Shown piece after piece: positions 1 to 9,122 of a stretch of 64,000 nt of DNA. The position numbers were made by a program, and so were the translations under genes. Below the pieces are notes generated by a model. That model worked only from the letters and a program-made list of their open reading frames with translations, was not told where the DNA came from and did no database searches. Source of the stretch: Thiotrichaceae bacterium UBA7357 (lineage in GTDB: Bacteria > Pseudomonadota > Gammaproteobacteria > Eutrophobiales > Eutrophobiaceae); NCBI GenBank assembly GCA_002470825.1, contig DKOR01000013.1, forward strand, positions 62,001 through 126,000, given 5' to 3'. How positions within the stretch are numbered: position 1 is the first letter of the stretch; the number at the start of each line of letters is the position of its first letter.

Positions 1-1
1 T

Positions 2-562
2 GCCTATTCATTTGCTATGGACGGTGATCCAGCAAAGGGAAAGACTCTATCTCAAACCTGTACCGCATGTCACAGTGTCGATGGAAATAGTATAAATCCT
101 ATTTGGCCCAAACTTGCTGGGCAACATGCATCTTACATCGTCAAACAATTGAATGACTTCAAGAAAGGAAACCGTGTTAACGCCCTTATGGCAGCAATGG
201 TGGCACCACTAAGCGAACAGGATATGATTGACCTTGGTGCTTATTTTTCTATTCAAAAAACAACTCTGGGTGCTGCTCAACCTGAATTAATAGAAATTGG
301 AGAACTTATCTATCGAGCCGGGGACCACGAAAGTGGTGTTCCAGCCTGCATGGCATGTCATGGGCCCAATGGTGCTGGTAATCCTGCTGCTATTTATCCG
401 GTATTAAGTGGTCAACACGCTGAATATACCACTACGCAACTTAATATGTTTAAGGTTGAAGAACGTAATAATGATCCTAATAATATGATGCGTACAATTG
501 CACGACTGTTGACAGATCTTCAAATTGAGGCTGTATCTCAATATATTCAAGGATTGCATTAA
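2..562 (+). CDS. Cytochrome c4-type diheme protein (5' end outside window)
   Basis: This is the C-terminal part of a periplasmic diheme cytochrome c. The frame is open from base 2, and the codons before the first visible Met read AYSFA, which looks like the end of a signal peptide, so the true start lies upstream of the window. Two heme sites are visible, CTACH and CMACH, about 96 residues apart, each in a similar half (KLAGQHASYIVKQLNDFK and LSGQHAEYTTTQLNMFK). That is the two-fold layout of cytochrome c4, which carries electrons to terminal oxidases. It is followed by dsbA, the usual gammaproteobacterial order. The family call is firm; the physiological partner is inferred. Confidence 0.9.
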   Translation, partial: AYSFAMDGDPAKGKTLSQTCTACHSVDGNSINPIWPKLAGQHASYIVKQLNDFKKGNRVNALMAAMVAPLSEQDMIDLGAYFSIQKTTLGAAQPELIEIGELIYRAGDHESGVPACMACHGPNGAGNPAAIYPVLSGQHAEYTTTQLNMFKVEERNNDPNNMMRTIARLLTDLQIEAVSQYIQGLH

Positions 563-660
563 AAATTTACACTTTCAATGAAGTAAAAATCTGAATTCTC
601 ATGTCTATAAAAAGTGTGGGTTTAAGTATTACTAATATCTAATAAGTTTTAAGGATGACC

Positions 661-1287
661 ATGAAAAATATAGCTGCAAATATCTTGTTTTTATTATTAA
701 TTTTAATTAGCAATCAAATACATGCTAATGAAAATGGCTACATAACCATCTCTCCACCACAGCCAACTCGGTCAGGAGACAAAATAGAGGTTATAGAAGT
801 ATTTTGGTACGCTTGTCCACACTGTTTCGATTTTGAACCACATATAAGCAAATGGTTGGAATCTAAACCTAATGACGTAGAATTTAGTCGCATGCCAGCT
901 ATTTTTCGTAAAAGCTGGATTCCTCATGCTAAGGCCTATTTCACCGCAGATAAGTTAAATGTTTTAGATTCCATCCATACTCCATTATTTGATGCATTAC
1001 ATAAGCGAAAGAAAAACATTCATGACGACGATTCTATTAAGAAATTCTTTGTTAAACACGGTGTTGATAGAAATATATTTAAAAAAGTATACGAATCTGA
1101 CGAGGTTCAGGACAAGGTCAAGCGAGCCTTTATTATGGGTCAACGATACAAGCTTACGGGCGTTCCAGCAGTTATAATCAATGGAAAATATATGGTTAGC
1201 GGGTCCACTGCTGGAAGTTTTGAGAATGTGCTGAAAATAATTAATCAACTCATTGATAAAGAGAGAAAGAATAATTTGCAAAGTTGA
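661..1287 (+). CDS. dsbA: Thiol:disulfide interchange protein DsbA
   Basis: Periplasmic thioredoxin-fold oxidase that puts disulfides into exported proteins. A signal peptide (KNIAANILFLLLILISN, cleavage near IHANE) is followed by the active site CPHC in the context FWYACPHCFDFEP and a cis-Pro loop GVPAVIING. About 208 residues is normal for the family. I chose the ATG at 661 rather than the in-frame ATG at 655 because AAGGA at 651-655 sits at proper ribosome-binding distance from 661 and overlaps 655. It follows cytochrome c4, and cytochrome c maturation itself needs thiol redox control, so the pairing is sensible. Confidence 0.93.
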   Translation: MKNIAANILFLLLILISNQIHANENGYITISPPQPTRSGDKIEVIEVFWYACPHCFDFEPHISKWLESKPNDVEFSRMPAIFRKSWIPHAKAYFTADKLNVLDSIHTPLFDALHKRKKNIHDDDSIKKFFVKHGVDRNIFKKVYESDEVQDKVKRAFIMGQRYKLTGVPAVIINGKYMVSGSTAGSFENVLKIINQLIDKERKNNLQS

Positions 1288-1395
1288 GATTAATAAAACA
1301 TGTCAATATGAAGAATTTAGATTAATACTACAAATATTTGTCCTATATGAATTAATAGTAGCGAGTTTATTGAAACCAATTAACTTATAGGCAAT

Positions 1396-1420
1396 AAAAA
1401 AGGACCTAACGGTCCTTTTT
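1396..1420. terminator. Bidirectional Rho-independent terminator
   Basis: The arms AAAAAGGACC and GGTCCTTTTT enclose a TAAC loop. Runs of T follow on both strands, so it can end dsbA from the left and the short pqqA gene from the right. Confidence 0.85.
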
Positions 1421-1440
1421 TAATTATAATGAAGAAAATT

Positions 1441-1515
1441 TTACTTATTGTTGATATACATTGTGACTTCAAAGCCAAAACGAATGTCGCTATATTCAGG
1501 TGTTTGCCAGTTCAT
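1441..1515 (-). CDS. pqqA: PqqA, precursor peptide of the PQQ cofactor
   Basis: A 24-residue minus-strand ORF reads MNWQTPEYSDIRF followed by GFEVTMYINNK. This matches the PqqA family: a Trp near the N terminus, an IR.G-type centre, and the E-V-T-x-Y core whose Glu16 and Tyr20 are the two residues joined and excised to build pyrroloquinoline quinone. A ribosome-binding site (AGGA at 1523-1526) precedes the ATG, a TATAAT box lies just upstream, and a hairpin terminator lies downstream, so it looks like its own transcription unit. No pqqB, C, D or E is in the window, so the processing enzymes must be elsewhere or lost. Confidence 0.88.
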   Translation of the reverse strand: MNWQTPEYSDIRFGFEVTMYINNK

Positions 1516-1535
1516 TGTTGTATCCTCGTGTAAAT

Positions 1536-1541
1536 ATTATA
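1536..1541 (-). promoter_or_regulatory. -10 box of the pqqA promoter
   Basis: On the minus strand a perfect TATAAT lies about 20 bases before the pqqA start codon, which would give a leader of about 14 bases including the AGGA ribosome-binding site. No good -35 hexamer is seen at the normal spacing, so an activator may be needed. Confidence 0.45.
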
Positions 1542-1859
1542 AAAATTGTATTTAAAGTTTTTTCTATGATTAGAATACAGCAGATCGTGTGCCAGCTTGA
1601 TGAATATATGATATTTATCATTTTAATCAGTAGCTTAAAAAAATTTAATTCCCCCCTTGTTGATTTTATTGATAAAGTTGGTTATCAATAGCCAATGCAC
1701 TGGTCTTAAAGAACCATATTCTGTATCTTTTTATATCCATTAAGACTCTATATTCCGAATAATCTATGTAAGAATTTAGGTACCATGAGGGAACTACAGC
1801 TTTGCTATGTGTATTGTGTTAAATTCGCCGACTTTTATGAATGTGCACCCATTTAAGAC
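1542..1859. other. Intergenic region between divergent pqqA and purK
   Basis: AT-rich non-coding stretch. It must hold the upstream part of the pqqA promoter (minus) and the purK promoter (plus). I see no RNA gene, repeat or recognisable gene remnant in it. Confidence 0.5.
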
Positions 1860-3047
1860 ATGATAAGTATTTATAACAAAATCAATAATAAACATATTGC
1901 TAGCGGACATCGTGTTGGAATAGTTGGAGGTGGGCAACTCGCAAAGATGATAGGGCTATCCGCAATAAAGCTAGGTTGTGAGATTGTTATCCTAGAAAAA
2001 ACAAAAAAAGCACCATCCACCTCCCTAGCCATAGATACTTTATACGGCGATTGGAACGATCCATCTAATCTACTGAATCTCGCAAATATGGTTGACGTAG
2101 TCTCTTTGGAAAATGAATTTGTTGATGCTAATAGTTTAAGAGTATTAGAAGAAGCAGGGCATCGGTTATATCCAACCTCCACAACGATTGGACTGGTACA
2201 AGATAAACTGCATCAGAAACAGGCTCTAAGCGATGCTGGAATACCAGTTATACCATTTGCTGCGGTGAATTCACAAGAAGAGATCATTCAACTCGCCGAT
2301 CAGCTCGGATGGCCTGTAGTCTTGAAGACTAGGCGTGATGGCTATGATGGAAAAGGAAATATCACTTTAAACAATGTAACAGACATTGATGATGCCTGGT
2401 CAAAATTGAATGGCAATAATCAAAAACTCTATATTGAGGCCTTTTGTCATTTTACTGGTGAATTAGCTGTAATGGTTACTCGCGGATTAAATGGGGAAAT
2501 GGTCAATTATCCTGTAGTTGAATCTGTACAGAAAGATCATGTTTGTCATATGGTACGTGCGCCCGCCCGTATTGATAATGAACTTTCTGATGCAACCATT
2601 AAACTCGCACGAAAAGCAGTGGAAGTTATTGACGGCGAAGGCTCTTTTGGCATCGAAATGTTTCTCACCAAAGAAAACCAGATTATCCTTAACGAAATGG
2701 CTCCAAGAGTACATAATTCCGGGCATTATACAATTGAAGCTTGTGAATGTTCTCAGTTTGAAAATCATATGAGAGCAATCCTCGGGCTGCCACTTGGCTC
2801 AACTAAAATGATTGCACCAGCAGCGGTTATGATAAACATGCTTGGAGAAGAACAAGGACATGGCTATCCGGTTGGCATTGAACATGCTCTGGCAGTGAAA
2901 GGTGCCCACATACATGTGTACGGAAAAACAACAACAAACATAGGGCGCAAAATGGGACATATTACAGCATTAGGTTCAGATATTAATGAAGCTGAAAAAA
3001 TAGCTTCAAAGGCCGCATCATGTATTCGTTTCGGAGCACAAAAATGA
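1860..3047 (+). CDS. purK: N5-carboxyaminoimidazole ribonucleotide synthase PurK
   Basis: ATP-grasp enzyme of purine synthesis; it carboxylates aminoimidazole ribonucleotide using ATP and bicarbonate, and PurE then rearranges the product. The N-terminal motif [13 protein letters not shown] (about residues 18-30), the [17 protein letters not shown]-binding stretch and the [17 protein letters not shown] active-site segment are all typical. At 395 residues it is slightly long: about 17 residues precede the conserved start, and no better in-frame start was found. Its stop overlaps the purE start as ATGA, so the two are translationally coupled. Confidence 0.95.
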   Translation: MISIYNKINNKHIASGHRVGIVGGGQLAKMIGLSAIKLGCEIVILEKTKKAPSTSLAIDTLYGDWNDPSNLLNLANMVDVVSLENEFVDANSLRVLEEAGHRLYPTSTTIGLVQDKLHQKQALSDAGIPVIPFAAVNSQEEIIQLADQLGWPVVLKTRRDGYDGKGNITLNNVTDIDDAWSKLNGNNQKLYIEAFCHFTGELAVMVTRGLNGEMVNYPVVESVQKDHVCHMVRAPARIDNELSDATIKLARKAVEVIDGEGSFGIEMFLTKENQIILNEMAPRVHNSGHYTIEACECSQFENHMRAILGLPLGSTKMIAPAAVMINMLGEEQGHGYPVGIEHALAVKGAHIHVYGKTTTNIGRKMGHITALGSDINEAEKIASKAASCIRFGAQK

Positions 3048-3562
3048 AATCACAAAATAAATCAATCGTAGGTATTATCATGGGCAGTGATTCAGACTGG
3101 CCCACCTTAAAAACAGCGACGGATATCTGTAAACAGTTTTCAGTTCCCCATGAAGTGCATGTTGTTTCAGCGCACCGTACGCCTGACGATATGGCTAAGT
3201 ACGCAAAAAGTGCCTATAAAAAAGGTTTGAAGGTTATCATTGCGGGTGCCGGTGGCGCAGCACATCTGCCAGGGATGATTGCTAGTCAAACGCCCTTGCC
3301 CGTAATTGGTGTTCCTATTAGAACTGAAACATTAAGTGGCATGGATTCATTATTATCAATCGTACAAATGCCTGGTGGCGTGCCGGTTGCAACAGTTGCG
3401 ATTGGTGCAGGAAAGAATGCTGGGCTGTTAGCCGTTGAAATTCTAGCTATAAGTAATGCAAAATTGATGGATAAACTAATCGAGTACAAAAGACTCCTCA
3501 TAGCCGAATCACGCAAAAAAGACATATCGTTAAATAAAGAAATAAAGTTAAGTTTGAAATAA
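3044..3562 (+). CDS. purE: N5-CAIR mutase PurE
   Basis: Cytosolic mutase converting N5-CAIR to CAIR, the step after PurK. The motif [13 protein letters not shown] near the N terminus, SAHRTPDDM, and the [12 protein letters not shown] loop are class I PurE signatures. The start is placed at the ATG at 3044, which overlaps the purK stop, giving 172 residues; an upstream in-frame ATG at 3020 lies inside purK and would add residues not seen in the family. The C-terminal tail (from about residue 155) is Lys-rich and not conserved. Confidence 0.95.
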   Translation: MKSQNKSIVGIIMGSDSDWPTLKTATDICKQFSVPHEVHVVSAHRTPDDMAKYAKSAYKKGLKVIIAGAGGAAHLPGMIASQTPLPVIGVPIRTETLSGMDSLLSIVQMPGGVPVATVAIGAGKNAGLLAVEILAISNAKLMDKLIEYKRLLIAESRKKDISLNKEIKLSLK

Positions 3563-3598
3563 GTTAAAGATGCCTTATCTAAAAAAAGATCTTGAATC

Positions 3599-3784
3599 TC
3601 ACTGACTATCAATACTGCTTTCTCGTTGCCTCGCCATTTTCAAGATGGTTTTACGTCTTTTAGTGTTAGCTTGAAACCATTCAATTATTTCTGATATTGT
3701 TCTATAACATCCCGTGCAAATATTATTTTCATTCAAACAGCAATTTCTTATACAAGGTGATTTCATATCCTTTGTATAAATCAT
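3599..3784 (-). CDS. DUF1289 small Cys-rich protein
   Basis: Small protein of the DUF1289 family, function unknown. The signature SPCIRNCCLNENNICTGCYR holds the conserved cysteines (probably metal-binding), followed by ISEIIEWF and a basic helix. The Met at 3766 (MKSPCIRN) is an equally good start. It is the last gene of a minus-strand operon, four bases after the amidotransferase stop region, and converges on purE. Confidence 0.8.
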   Translation of the reverse strand: MIYTKDMKSPCIRNCCLNENNICTGCYRTISEIIEWFQANTKRRKTILKMARQRESSIDSQ

Positions 3785-3788
3785 CGCA

Positions 3789-4517
3789 TTATGATTCTAG
3801 AACTACTGTCTTCCAGTTATTGTATAACTGTCTAGCTGTCTTATTAAAGTCACTAATATTCTTCGATACTTCTTGTTCAAGTTCATCTGCGAAATTTTTA
3901 CCCCGACTTTTTTCCAATAAACAGTTATAAGTAGGAATAGTACTCCAGTCAGATATCGTTGAGGCAATGGTTTCTTGATGGTATTGCATAGTGAAGACTT
4001 GTGAGCCTAACGACAAGGACTGTATCGAGCACTTCTCTGAATAACTTAAGGTATCCATTCCGACAGGTGCATGCTTTACTTCAGCGCTGTGCCACTGCAA
4101 ACAGTTAATTTTATTTGGCATCTTTTTCAAGTAAGGGCTATTCTTACCCATACTTGTCTTATGAATTTCCATAACACCAACCTCCGTATGTTCTCCCGGA
4201 CCGACTTCACCACCAAGTGCATCAGCTAATAATTGATGACCAAGACAGATGCCAACATAGGGCATCCCTAGTTCATTCACTACCTTTCTAATAGCTGCTT
4301 TTTCTTCAACTAACCATGGGTACTCTGCTTCTTGCCAAACATCCATGGGTCCACCCATGACCCATAAAGCATCATAATAATTTAAATCAGGGATCAGTTG
4401 ATTTTCGTCCAATTCAATCACATGGCACTCAATTCCATCTTCTTTGAAAAAATCTCGAAAAATACCAGGATGCTCTATGCGTAGATGTTGAAAAATAAGT
4501 ATCCTATTAATTTCCAT
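3789..4517 (-). CDS. Class I glutamine amidotransferase-like protein
   Basis: Cytosolic free-standing GATase1 domain resembling the GMP synthase amidotransferase half. The nucleophile elbow YVGICLGHQLL places the catalytic Cys at residue 91, and His180 with Glu182 (MQYHQETIAS) completes the triad. An MGGPMDVW oxyanion region is also present. It has no synthetase domain, so it either hydrolyses glutamine-like substrates (for example gamma-glutamyl compounds) or feeds ammonia to an unknown partner. The start codon lies one base past the stop of the upstream epimerase-like gene, so they are co-transcribed. Confidence 0.85.
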   Translation of the reverse strand: MEINRILIFQHLRIEHPGIFRDFFKEDGIECHVIELDENQLIPDLNYYDALWVMGGPMDVWQEAEYPWLVEEKAAIRKVVNELGMPYVGICLGHQLLADALGGEVGPGEHTEVGVMEIHKTSMGKNSPYLKKMPNKINCLQWHSAEVKHAPVGMDTLSYSEKCSIQSLSLGSQVFTMQYHQETIASTISDWSTIPTYNCLLEKSRGKNFADELEQEVSKNISDFNKTARQLYNNWKTVVLES

Positions 4518-4518
4518 T

Positions 4519-5340
4519 CTACTTAATCAAGTCAGGAATTGATTTACGAAAGTTACTATGTTCAGGTTGCCAACCTGTGCGCGTTATAGTTAATCGATTA
4601 TCACAGCGACGACCTACTCCACGTATATTATTACCGTGGTTAAAATTAGCTGGAGCTTGTTTTAATATATCTGCCAAGAACGAATAATACTGGCTACGTT
4701 TGATCGGGTAACCATCAGAAGCTAACTCAATTAATCCATGTTCACTCATTGCAGCAATACGCCTTAATAATTTTACTCCATCATCGGCATGGATTAAATT
4801 AAGCCAGCCGTCAGGATCACTATTAATGGTGCGACCTTTTAATATTTCGTTTTTACCAATTATACGATCAGGTCCATATATCCCTGCAAAACGAATAACA
4901 CTTCCTTTCTTTACAGCAGCTAACCATTCTTGTTCTAAAAAGTATTGTCGCTCTGCCCTCTCGCTATCTATGTTGACACCACTATCGGCGTTAACAATCC
5001 TGTCTTTATTACCATAAACAACAGTTGACGACACCAAAATAGAATTTTGAATATCAAGCTTATTTAATCGTTCGATAAAATGAGAGAAAACTAATCGATC
5101 TATTTTGCTTGGAGGCACCATAAAATAAATCCTGATGCTATGTTCATTAGAAAGTATATTTAAGTTAGCCCACGACTGTCTATCATTAATATTCAAAATG
5201 ATTTGGTGATTACCATTAGCCGAGTTTATGGTTTTTTTCTTATCCGATCTGTTTGAGAGATAGTTTCTTTCGCCACATAGAATTTCAAGCAATCTTCTGC
5301 CTAGATAACCATAACCTATGATCAAGTTTATTTGCTTCAT
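4519..5340 (-). CDS. NAD-dependent epimerase/dehydratase-like protein (YeeZ-like)
   Basis: Atypical short-chain dehydrogenase fold. The N-terminal nucleotide-binding motif GYGYLGRR (residues 9-16) starts a Rossmann domain; SSTVVYG and RFAGIYGP are the usual mid-domain landmarks of the extended epimerase family, and LNLIHADDG marks the substrate side. At 273 residues it matches YeeZ-type proteins whose substrate is unknown. It is the first gene of the operon with the amidotransferase and DUF1289 protein. Confidence 0.75.
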   Translation of the reverse strand: MKQINLIIGYGYLGRRLLEILCGERNYLSNRSDKKKTINSANGNHQIILNINDRQSWANLNILSNEHSIRIYFMVPPSKIDRLVFSHFIERLNKLDIQNSILVSSTVVYGNKDRIVNADSGVNIDSERAERQYFLEQEWLAAVKKGSVIRFAGIYGPDRIIGKNEILKGRTINSDPDGWLNLIHADDGVKLLRRIAAMSEHGLIELASDGYPIKRSQYYSFLADILKQAPANFNHGNNIRGVGRRCDNRLTITRTGWQPEHSNFRKSIPDLIK

Positions 5341-5412
5341 TTATTTATAAACTCTGACTAATACAGAATAAGTGTATTAAAGACAACACACTTGTGTATT
5401 AACCCTCAAAAT

Positions 5413-6126
5413 TTATGATTTAACCTCTTCGTATTTTATAAGCACATTATAATTTTTACCTTTACTATCGCGTATATTTGAAACTCCCTCGTAGACACGT
5501 AAAATAGGCTTATTAATGTCATAGTATAGTTTGATTTTTCCTGCAAAAACACGGACAAAGAAACTGTTTGGTTCAACGTTTATCAACCTTAGGGATTGAC
5601 CTTGTTTATTTAAGACAGCATCTTGATATATCCTAAAACTTAAAAAATCTTGCATGCTCGGCACAAGAAAGTCACGTTTAAACTCCTTGCCAGAAATTAT
5701 TAGGTCCCAATATTCAATAATAAAATTATCAAAACCAGCATCACTAATCGCACCATCTTTATAGTTGATTTGTGATTGTTTTCGAGTTTTACTTTTTGTT
5801 CCACTGAAAATAACTTCATATTTATTTTTTATGAAACGTGTTTTTTCTTCATGTCCCGTTCGCGTGTTTTCTAATTCGAACTCAGGCATGAATTGATTAT
5901 CGCTAAAATCTGCAGTCTTACTCGCAAAGATATTTTCAGACAAGTCCTTGTATATTACTTTTGTGTTTTGTAATACTCCATCACTATATTTCTCATAATG
6001 ATTTTCTGTATAAAGTAATTGATCAGTGTTAAGATCATAAGCGTACCCTATTCGGGTCAGTCCATCATCAGTAAAAGCTAAAGGCGCCCATAAAAAAAGG
6101 CTTATCAAAAAAAATATTCTAAACAT
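5413..6126 (-). CDS. Exported protein of unknown function, end of lipid operon
   Basis: I do not recognise the family. The first 19 residues (MFRIFFLISLFLWAPLAFT) form a Sec signal peptide with no lipobox, so the product should be periplasmic or outer-membrane associated. The rest (237 aa total) is rich in alternating polar/aromatic beta-strand-like segments with no catalytic motif that I can name. The gene is four bases from the preceding membrane-protein gene and closes an operon of lipid-modifying proteins, so a role in handling the modified lipid is a reasonable inference only. Confidence 0.6.
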   Translation of the reverse strand: MFRIFFLISLFLWAPLAFTDDGLTRIGYAYDLNTDQLLYTENHYEKYSDGVLQNTKVIYKDLSENIFASKTADFSDNQFMPEFELENTRTGHEEKTRFIKNKYEVIFSGTKSKTRKQSQINYKDGAISDAGFDNFIIEYWDLIISGKEFKRDFLVPSMQDFLSFRIYQDAVLNKQGQSLRLINVEPNSFFVRVFAGKIKLYYDINKPILRVYEGVSNIRDSKGKNYNVLIKYEEVKS

Positions 6127-6130
6127 AGAA

Positions 6131-6496
6131 TCAATTATCCTTTATATTCTTACCCAACCAGAATATTTTCATACTACCCTGCGCTTCATAAAACACTTTT
6201 AATACATAAAGAAAAGACAGCATATTACCAAGTAGCAAAATCAGAACAGACCATGATAAAGCGGTAGTTATATTCTCTTCACGACACATAATCCAGAAAC
6301 AAAACAGCAATAAACCTAAATAAAGATCTACTAGCGTTACTATGCCCCATGTCATATCGATTAATACAGCACCTTCTATAAAAAAATCACCGTAAGCTAA
6401 TGCGTAACAGACAACCACTAGCATGATCAGGAAGCCACCAAAAGCAATAACTACTGGCATCGAAACTAATTTAGCTTTTTTAAGCATAGCGATCAT
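6131..6496 (-). CDS. Small membrane protein (DUF1475-like)
   Basis: A 121-residue integral membrane protein with three clear hydrophobic segments (about residues 12-35, 44-69 and 78-100). The WGIVTLVDLYLGLLLF stretch resembles the DUF1475 family; the assignment is moderate. Its start overlaps the end of the DUF1295 gene by four bases (ATGA-type), indicating coupled translation within the lipid operon. Confidence 0.6.
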   Translation of the reverse strand: MIAMLKKAKLVSMPVVIAFGGFLIMLVVVCYALAYGDFFIEGAVLIDMTWGIVTLVDLYLGLLLFCFWIMCREENITTALSWSVLILLLGNMLSFLYVLKVFYEAQGSMKIFWLGKNIKDN

Positions 6497-7281
6497 ATTG
6501 ATGTCTTGGGAGGCATCGGGAAAAACATATTTGTAGTTTTTTGATACTCTCTATATGCATCACCACGGCTGCGTATAGATTGCTGTTCGGTATAGGGTAC
6601 GCCAGTAATACGTGTAATGAATATATAGATAATAATCAGACCTACCCAAGTTAGCCACCAATAATCACTTCCGTACCCAATCAAAACAAAAGCCCACCAT
6701 TGTAACCATTCAAAAAAATAATTGGGGTGACGTGAATAACGCCACAGTCCAATATCACAAACAACACCCTTGTTATCAGAGTTCATTCTAAAACGATGTA
6801 ATTGGTAGTCGCTGACAATCTCACCGGCAATAGCAATGACCCAGACTAATAATCCGAGCATATCTAATAGACCAACTCCAGGACTACTATTTCTTGCAGC
6901 TGCCCAAAATGGTAAAGCAAATAATATCGTCCATGTCGCTTGTACTTGAAAGAAAACAAACATCGTCACTTGCGCATATTTACCGCAATATTCACGCATG
7001 TATCTATACCGACCATCTTCAACCTCATTCATTACACGATTATATAAAAAAGTACCCAGACGAAAGCCCCAGAAAATAGCGAGTCCAATAATCAACCATT
7101 GACGATTCCCATTATCAACCTGATCCATGAATATTAACCAAGCACCGACCAGTGGCGTCAAAAATGACCAAGCAACATCGACGATGCCCGCATTTTCAGT
7201 TTTATATTGCATCATCCATAACAGCAACATGACTAAAGCACTAAAACCCCAAGCTATTAAAAAAATTTCAGTTAATGTCAT
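6493..7281 (-). CDS. DUF1295 steroid 5-alpha-reductase-like membrane enzyme
   Basis: Polytopic membrane protein of the DUF1295 family, related to steroid 5-alpha reductases and isoprenylcysteine-type methyltransferases. Characteristic pieces are GIVDVAWSF near residue 35, GFRLGTFLYNR, and the C-terminal SRHPNYFFEWLQWW and GVPYTEQQSIRSRGDAYREY, where NADPH or SAM binding residues lie in the wider superfamily. Length (262 aa) is normal. Within the operon it lies between the DUF2878 and DUF1475-like genes, suggesting it acts on a lipid or fatty-acyl intermediate. Confidence 0.85.
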   Translation of the reverse strand: MTLTEIFLIAWGFSALVMLLLWMMQYKTENAGIVDVAWSFLTPLVGAWLIFMDQVDNGNRQWLIIGLAIFWGFRLGTFLYNRVMNEVEDGRYRYMREYCGKYAQVTMFVFFQVQATWTILFALPFWAAARNSSPGVGLLDMLGLLVWVIAIAGEIVSDYQLHRFRMNSDNKGVVCDIGLWRYSRHPNYFFEWLQWWAFVLIGYGSDYWWLTWVGLIIIYIFITRITGVPYTEQQSIRSRGDAYREYQKTTNMFFPMPPKTSI

Positions 7282-7309
7282 TCGTTTTCTCCATTTTAAG
7301 TAGAGTTAC

Positions 7310-7831
7310 TTATTCTTGAGATAATTGTTGTCTAGTAAAAGTTTCTGACGCCCAAATTAATAAGGGCATAGCAACACACCACATAATAGAAATAATTAAC
7401 ATAGAAATATTCCCGAATAGGGTAATTGCACCCAACTTTTCACCTGCAATATAAGCCATTGGACCAGCAATCGCAGCAATCGCCCCAGAAAGCACATATC
7501 GACCTTTCAACCATGACAGTGAAAGATTTATAGTAGAAATCAGATTTATCCAAAGACAGACCATCCAAAGAGGGGAAGGACCACCTAATGAAGTATGCTC
7601 GGGAAAAATAATTACTCCAGTAACTACTAAAATTGAATCGAACGCATAGCCGATAAACGCAGCAAATAATAAAGATTTTATTTCCGCATTTCGTGTTTTA
7701 GTCATCATCAGCAAATGCCAAAGCATCCATATGATCGTGTAAAAGACACCAATATAGGCAACCCCTTTCGCAGCCGAAAGAATAGTCACAAACCAAGCCA
7801 ACTGAAACAAAATAAAATTAGTTATTTTCAT
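7310..7831 (-). CDS. DUF2878 membrane protein
   Basis: 173-residue inner-membrane protein with about five hydrophobic spans and the GGPSPLWMVCLWINL motif that I associate with DUF2878. Function is unknown; this family commonly sits beside DUF1365, cyclopropane-fatty-acid synthase and flavin amine oxidase-like genes, exactly as here. It lies 14 bases after the methyltransferase gene, in the same operon. Confidence 0.75.
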   Translation of the reverse strand: MKITNFILFQLAWFVTILSAAKGVAYIGVFYTIIWMLWHLLMMTKTRNAEIKSLLFAAFIGYAFDSILVVTGVIIFPEHTSLGGPSPLWMVCLWINLISTINLSLSWLKGRYVLSGAIAAIAGPMAYIAGEKLGAITLFGNISMLIISIMWCVAMPLLIWASETFTRQQLSQE

Positions 7832-7845
7832 GGCTTAAATTCAAC

Positions 7846-9111
7846 TTAGTCTGTTGAACTGATAGCACCCCTCTTAAAAGCAGGTTTGTTCATTAACATG
7901 TGAATAACGCCCGTGTAGCGTTCAAGAAAGCCCGCTTCACAATAACAAAGGTAATACACCCACAAGCGTATAAAGTCATCTCCATAACCCTGTGATTTCA
8001 CCTCATCAAGTCTTGCGTTAAAATTATTTCGCCAAACACGCAATGTTCTTGCGTAATCTAGACCAAAATCTTCCACATGATTAACACGTAAATCAGTTAC
8101 CTCCGCCACAGCATCAAGCATCGCGGTTAAAGATGGCACGCAACTACCAGGGAAAATAAACTGTTGAATGAAATCAGATGTCTTTAGATATTGTTTATAT
8201 CGCTGATCAGGCATTGTAATAGCCTGAACTAACATTTGGCCATCTTCTTTTAGTAGTGATGCGCAACTAGAAAAGTACGCCGGTAAAAATTCATCACCGA
8301 CAGCTTCAATCATCTCTACAGATACTAGCTTGTCAAACCTGCCTATTAGATCACGATAATCACAAAGTCTTATATCAATAAGACCAGTCAGTCCATTCTC
8401 CTCTATTCGTGATTTAGCAAGGCTATATTGTTCTTCTGAAATCGTAATTGTTGTTACATGGCAGCCATATTTTTTTGCTGCATGAATCGAAAAACTACCC
8501 CAACCAGTGCCTATCTCAATTAATTTATGATGCTTTTGCAAATCAAGTTTACGACAAATTCGATCAAGTTTTTCGACTGAAGCTTCTTCGAGTGTTGATT
8601 CTTCATCAAGGAATATGCCTGAAGAATAGGTCATTGTCTTGTCCAAAAACAACTTGAACATGTCATTCCCCAGATCGTAATGCGCTTGAATGTTCTTCTG
8701 GCTGCCTTGACGCGTATTATTTCTAGCTTTATGTCTGCGGCGTAACCACCAATTACCAAGTACGGCTAAACCACTCTCAAGTTTATCAGTATCGTCGAGG
8801 TTTCTTACCATCAATTGAAATAAACCGACTAAATTATCACACGACCAGTAACCATCTCGATATGCACTCGCTGCACCATTGCTACCTGCCAATAACATAT
8901 CTAAATAAAAACGCAGATCGTGAATCTCTATTGTGAAGTCTGGATCATGATTGTCATCGGTTTGCCACACATCAATTTCATCTTTAATCTCAATACAACC
9001 AGAAGCCAGACCACTCATTTTTTTTTGTATTATTTTTTTTGCATACATAACAAAAATATTTAGCGTGCGTGTTGTTTTAATTTCATCAGATTTTAATATC
9101 GTAGATCTCAT
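7846..9111 (-). CDS. Cyclopropane-fatty-acyl-phospholipid synthase family methyltransferase
   Basis: SAM-dependent enzyme that methylenates or methylates double bonds in membrane phospholipid acyl chains. Visible landmarks are HYDLGNDMFKLFLD (residues 144-157), the SAM motif LIEIGTGWGSFSIHAA (197-212), SVEMIEAVGDEF (264-275), FIFPGSCVPS, and YYLCYCEAGF with Cys391 at the position of the active-site Cys of E. coli Cfa. Length 421 is a little over the E. coli enzyme. In this operon type, with a desaturase and flavin oxidoreductase, the product could be a cyclopropane, methyl-branched or furan fatty acid; the sequence alone does not decide. Confidence 0.9.
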   Translation of the reverse strand: MRSTILKSDEIKTTRTLNIFVMYAKKIIQKKMSGLASGCIEIKDEIDVWQTDDNHDPDFTIEIHDLRFYLDMLLAGSNGAASAYRDGYWSCDNLVGLFQLMVRNLDDTDKLESGLAVLGNWWLRRRHKARNNTRQGSQKNIQAHYDLGNDMFKLFLDKTMTYSSGIFLDEESTLEEASVEKLDRICRKLDLQKHHKLIEIGTGWGSFSIHAAKKYGCHVTTITISEEQYSLAKSRIEENGLTGLIDIRLCDYRDLIGRFDKLVSVEMIEAVGDEFLPAYFSSCASLLKEDGQMLVQAITMPDQRYKQYLKTSDFIQQFIFPGSCVPSLTAMLDAVAEVTDLRVNHVEDFGLDYARTLRVWRNNFNARLDEVKSQGYGDDFIRLWVYYLCYCEAGFLERYTGVIHMLMNKPAFKRGAISSTD

Positions 9112-9122
9112 TTAATTTTCTC

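Noticed and set aside
1500..1691. Plus-strand 63-residue frame over the pqqA promoter
   Set aside because: No ribosome-binding site, no family, and it overlaps the start of the convincing pqqA on the other strand.
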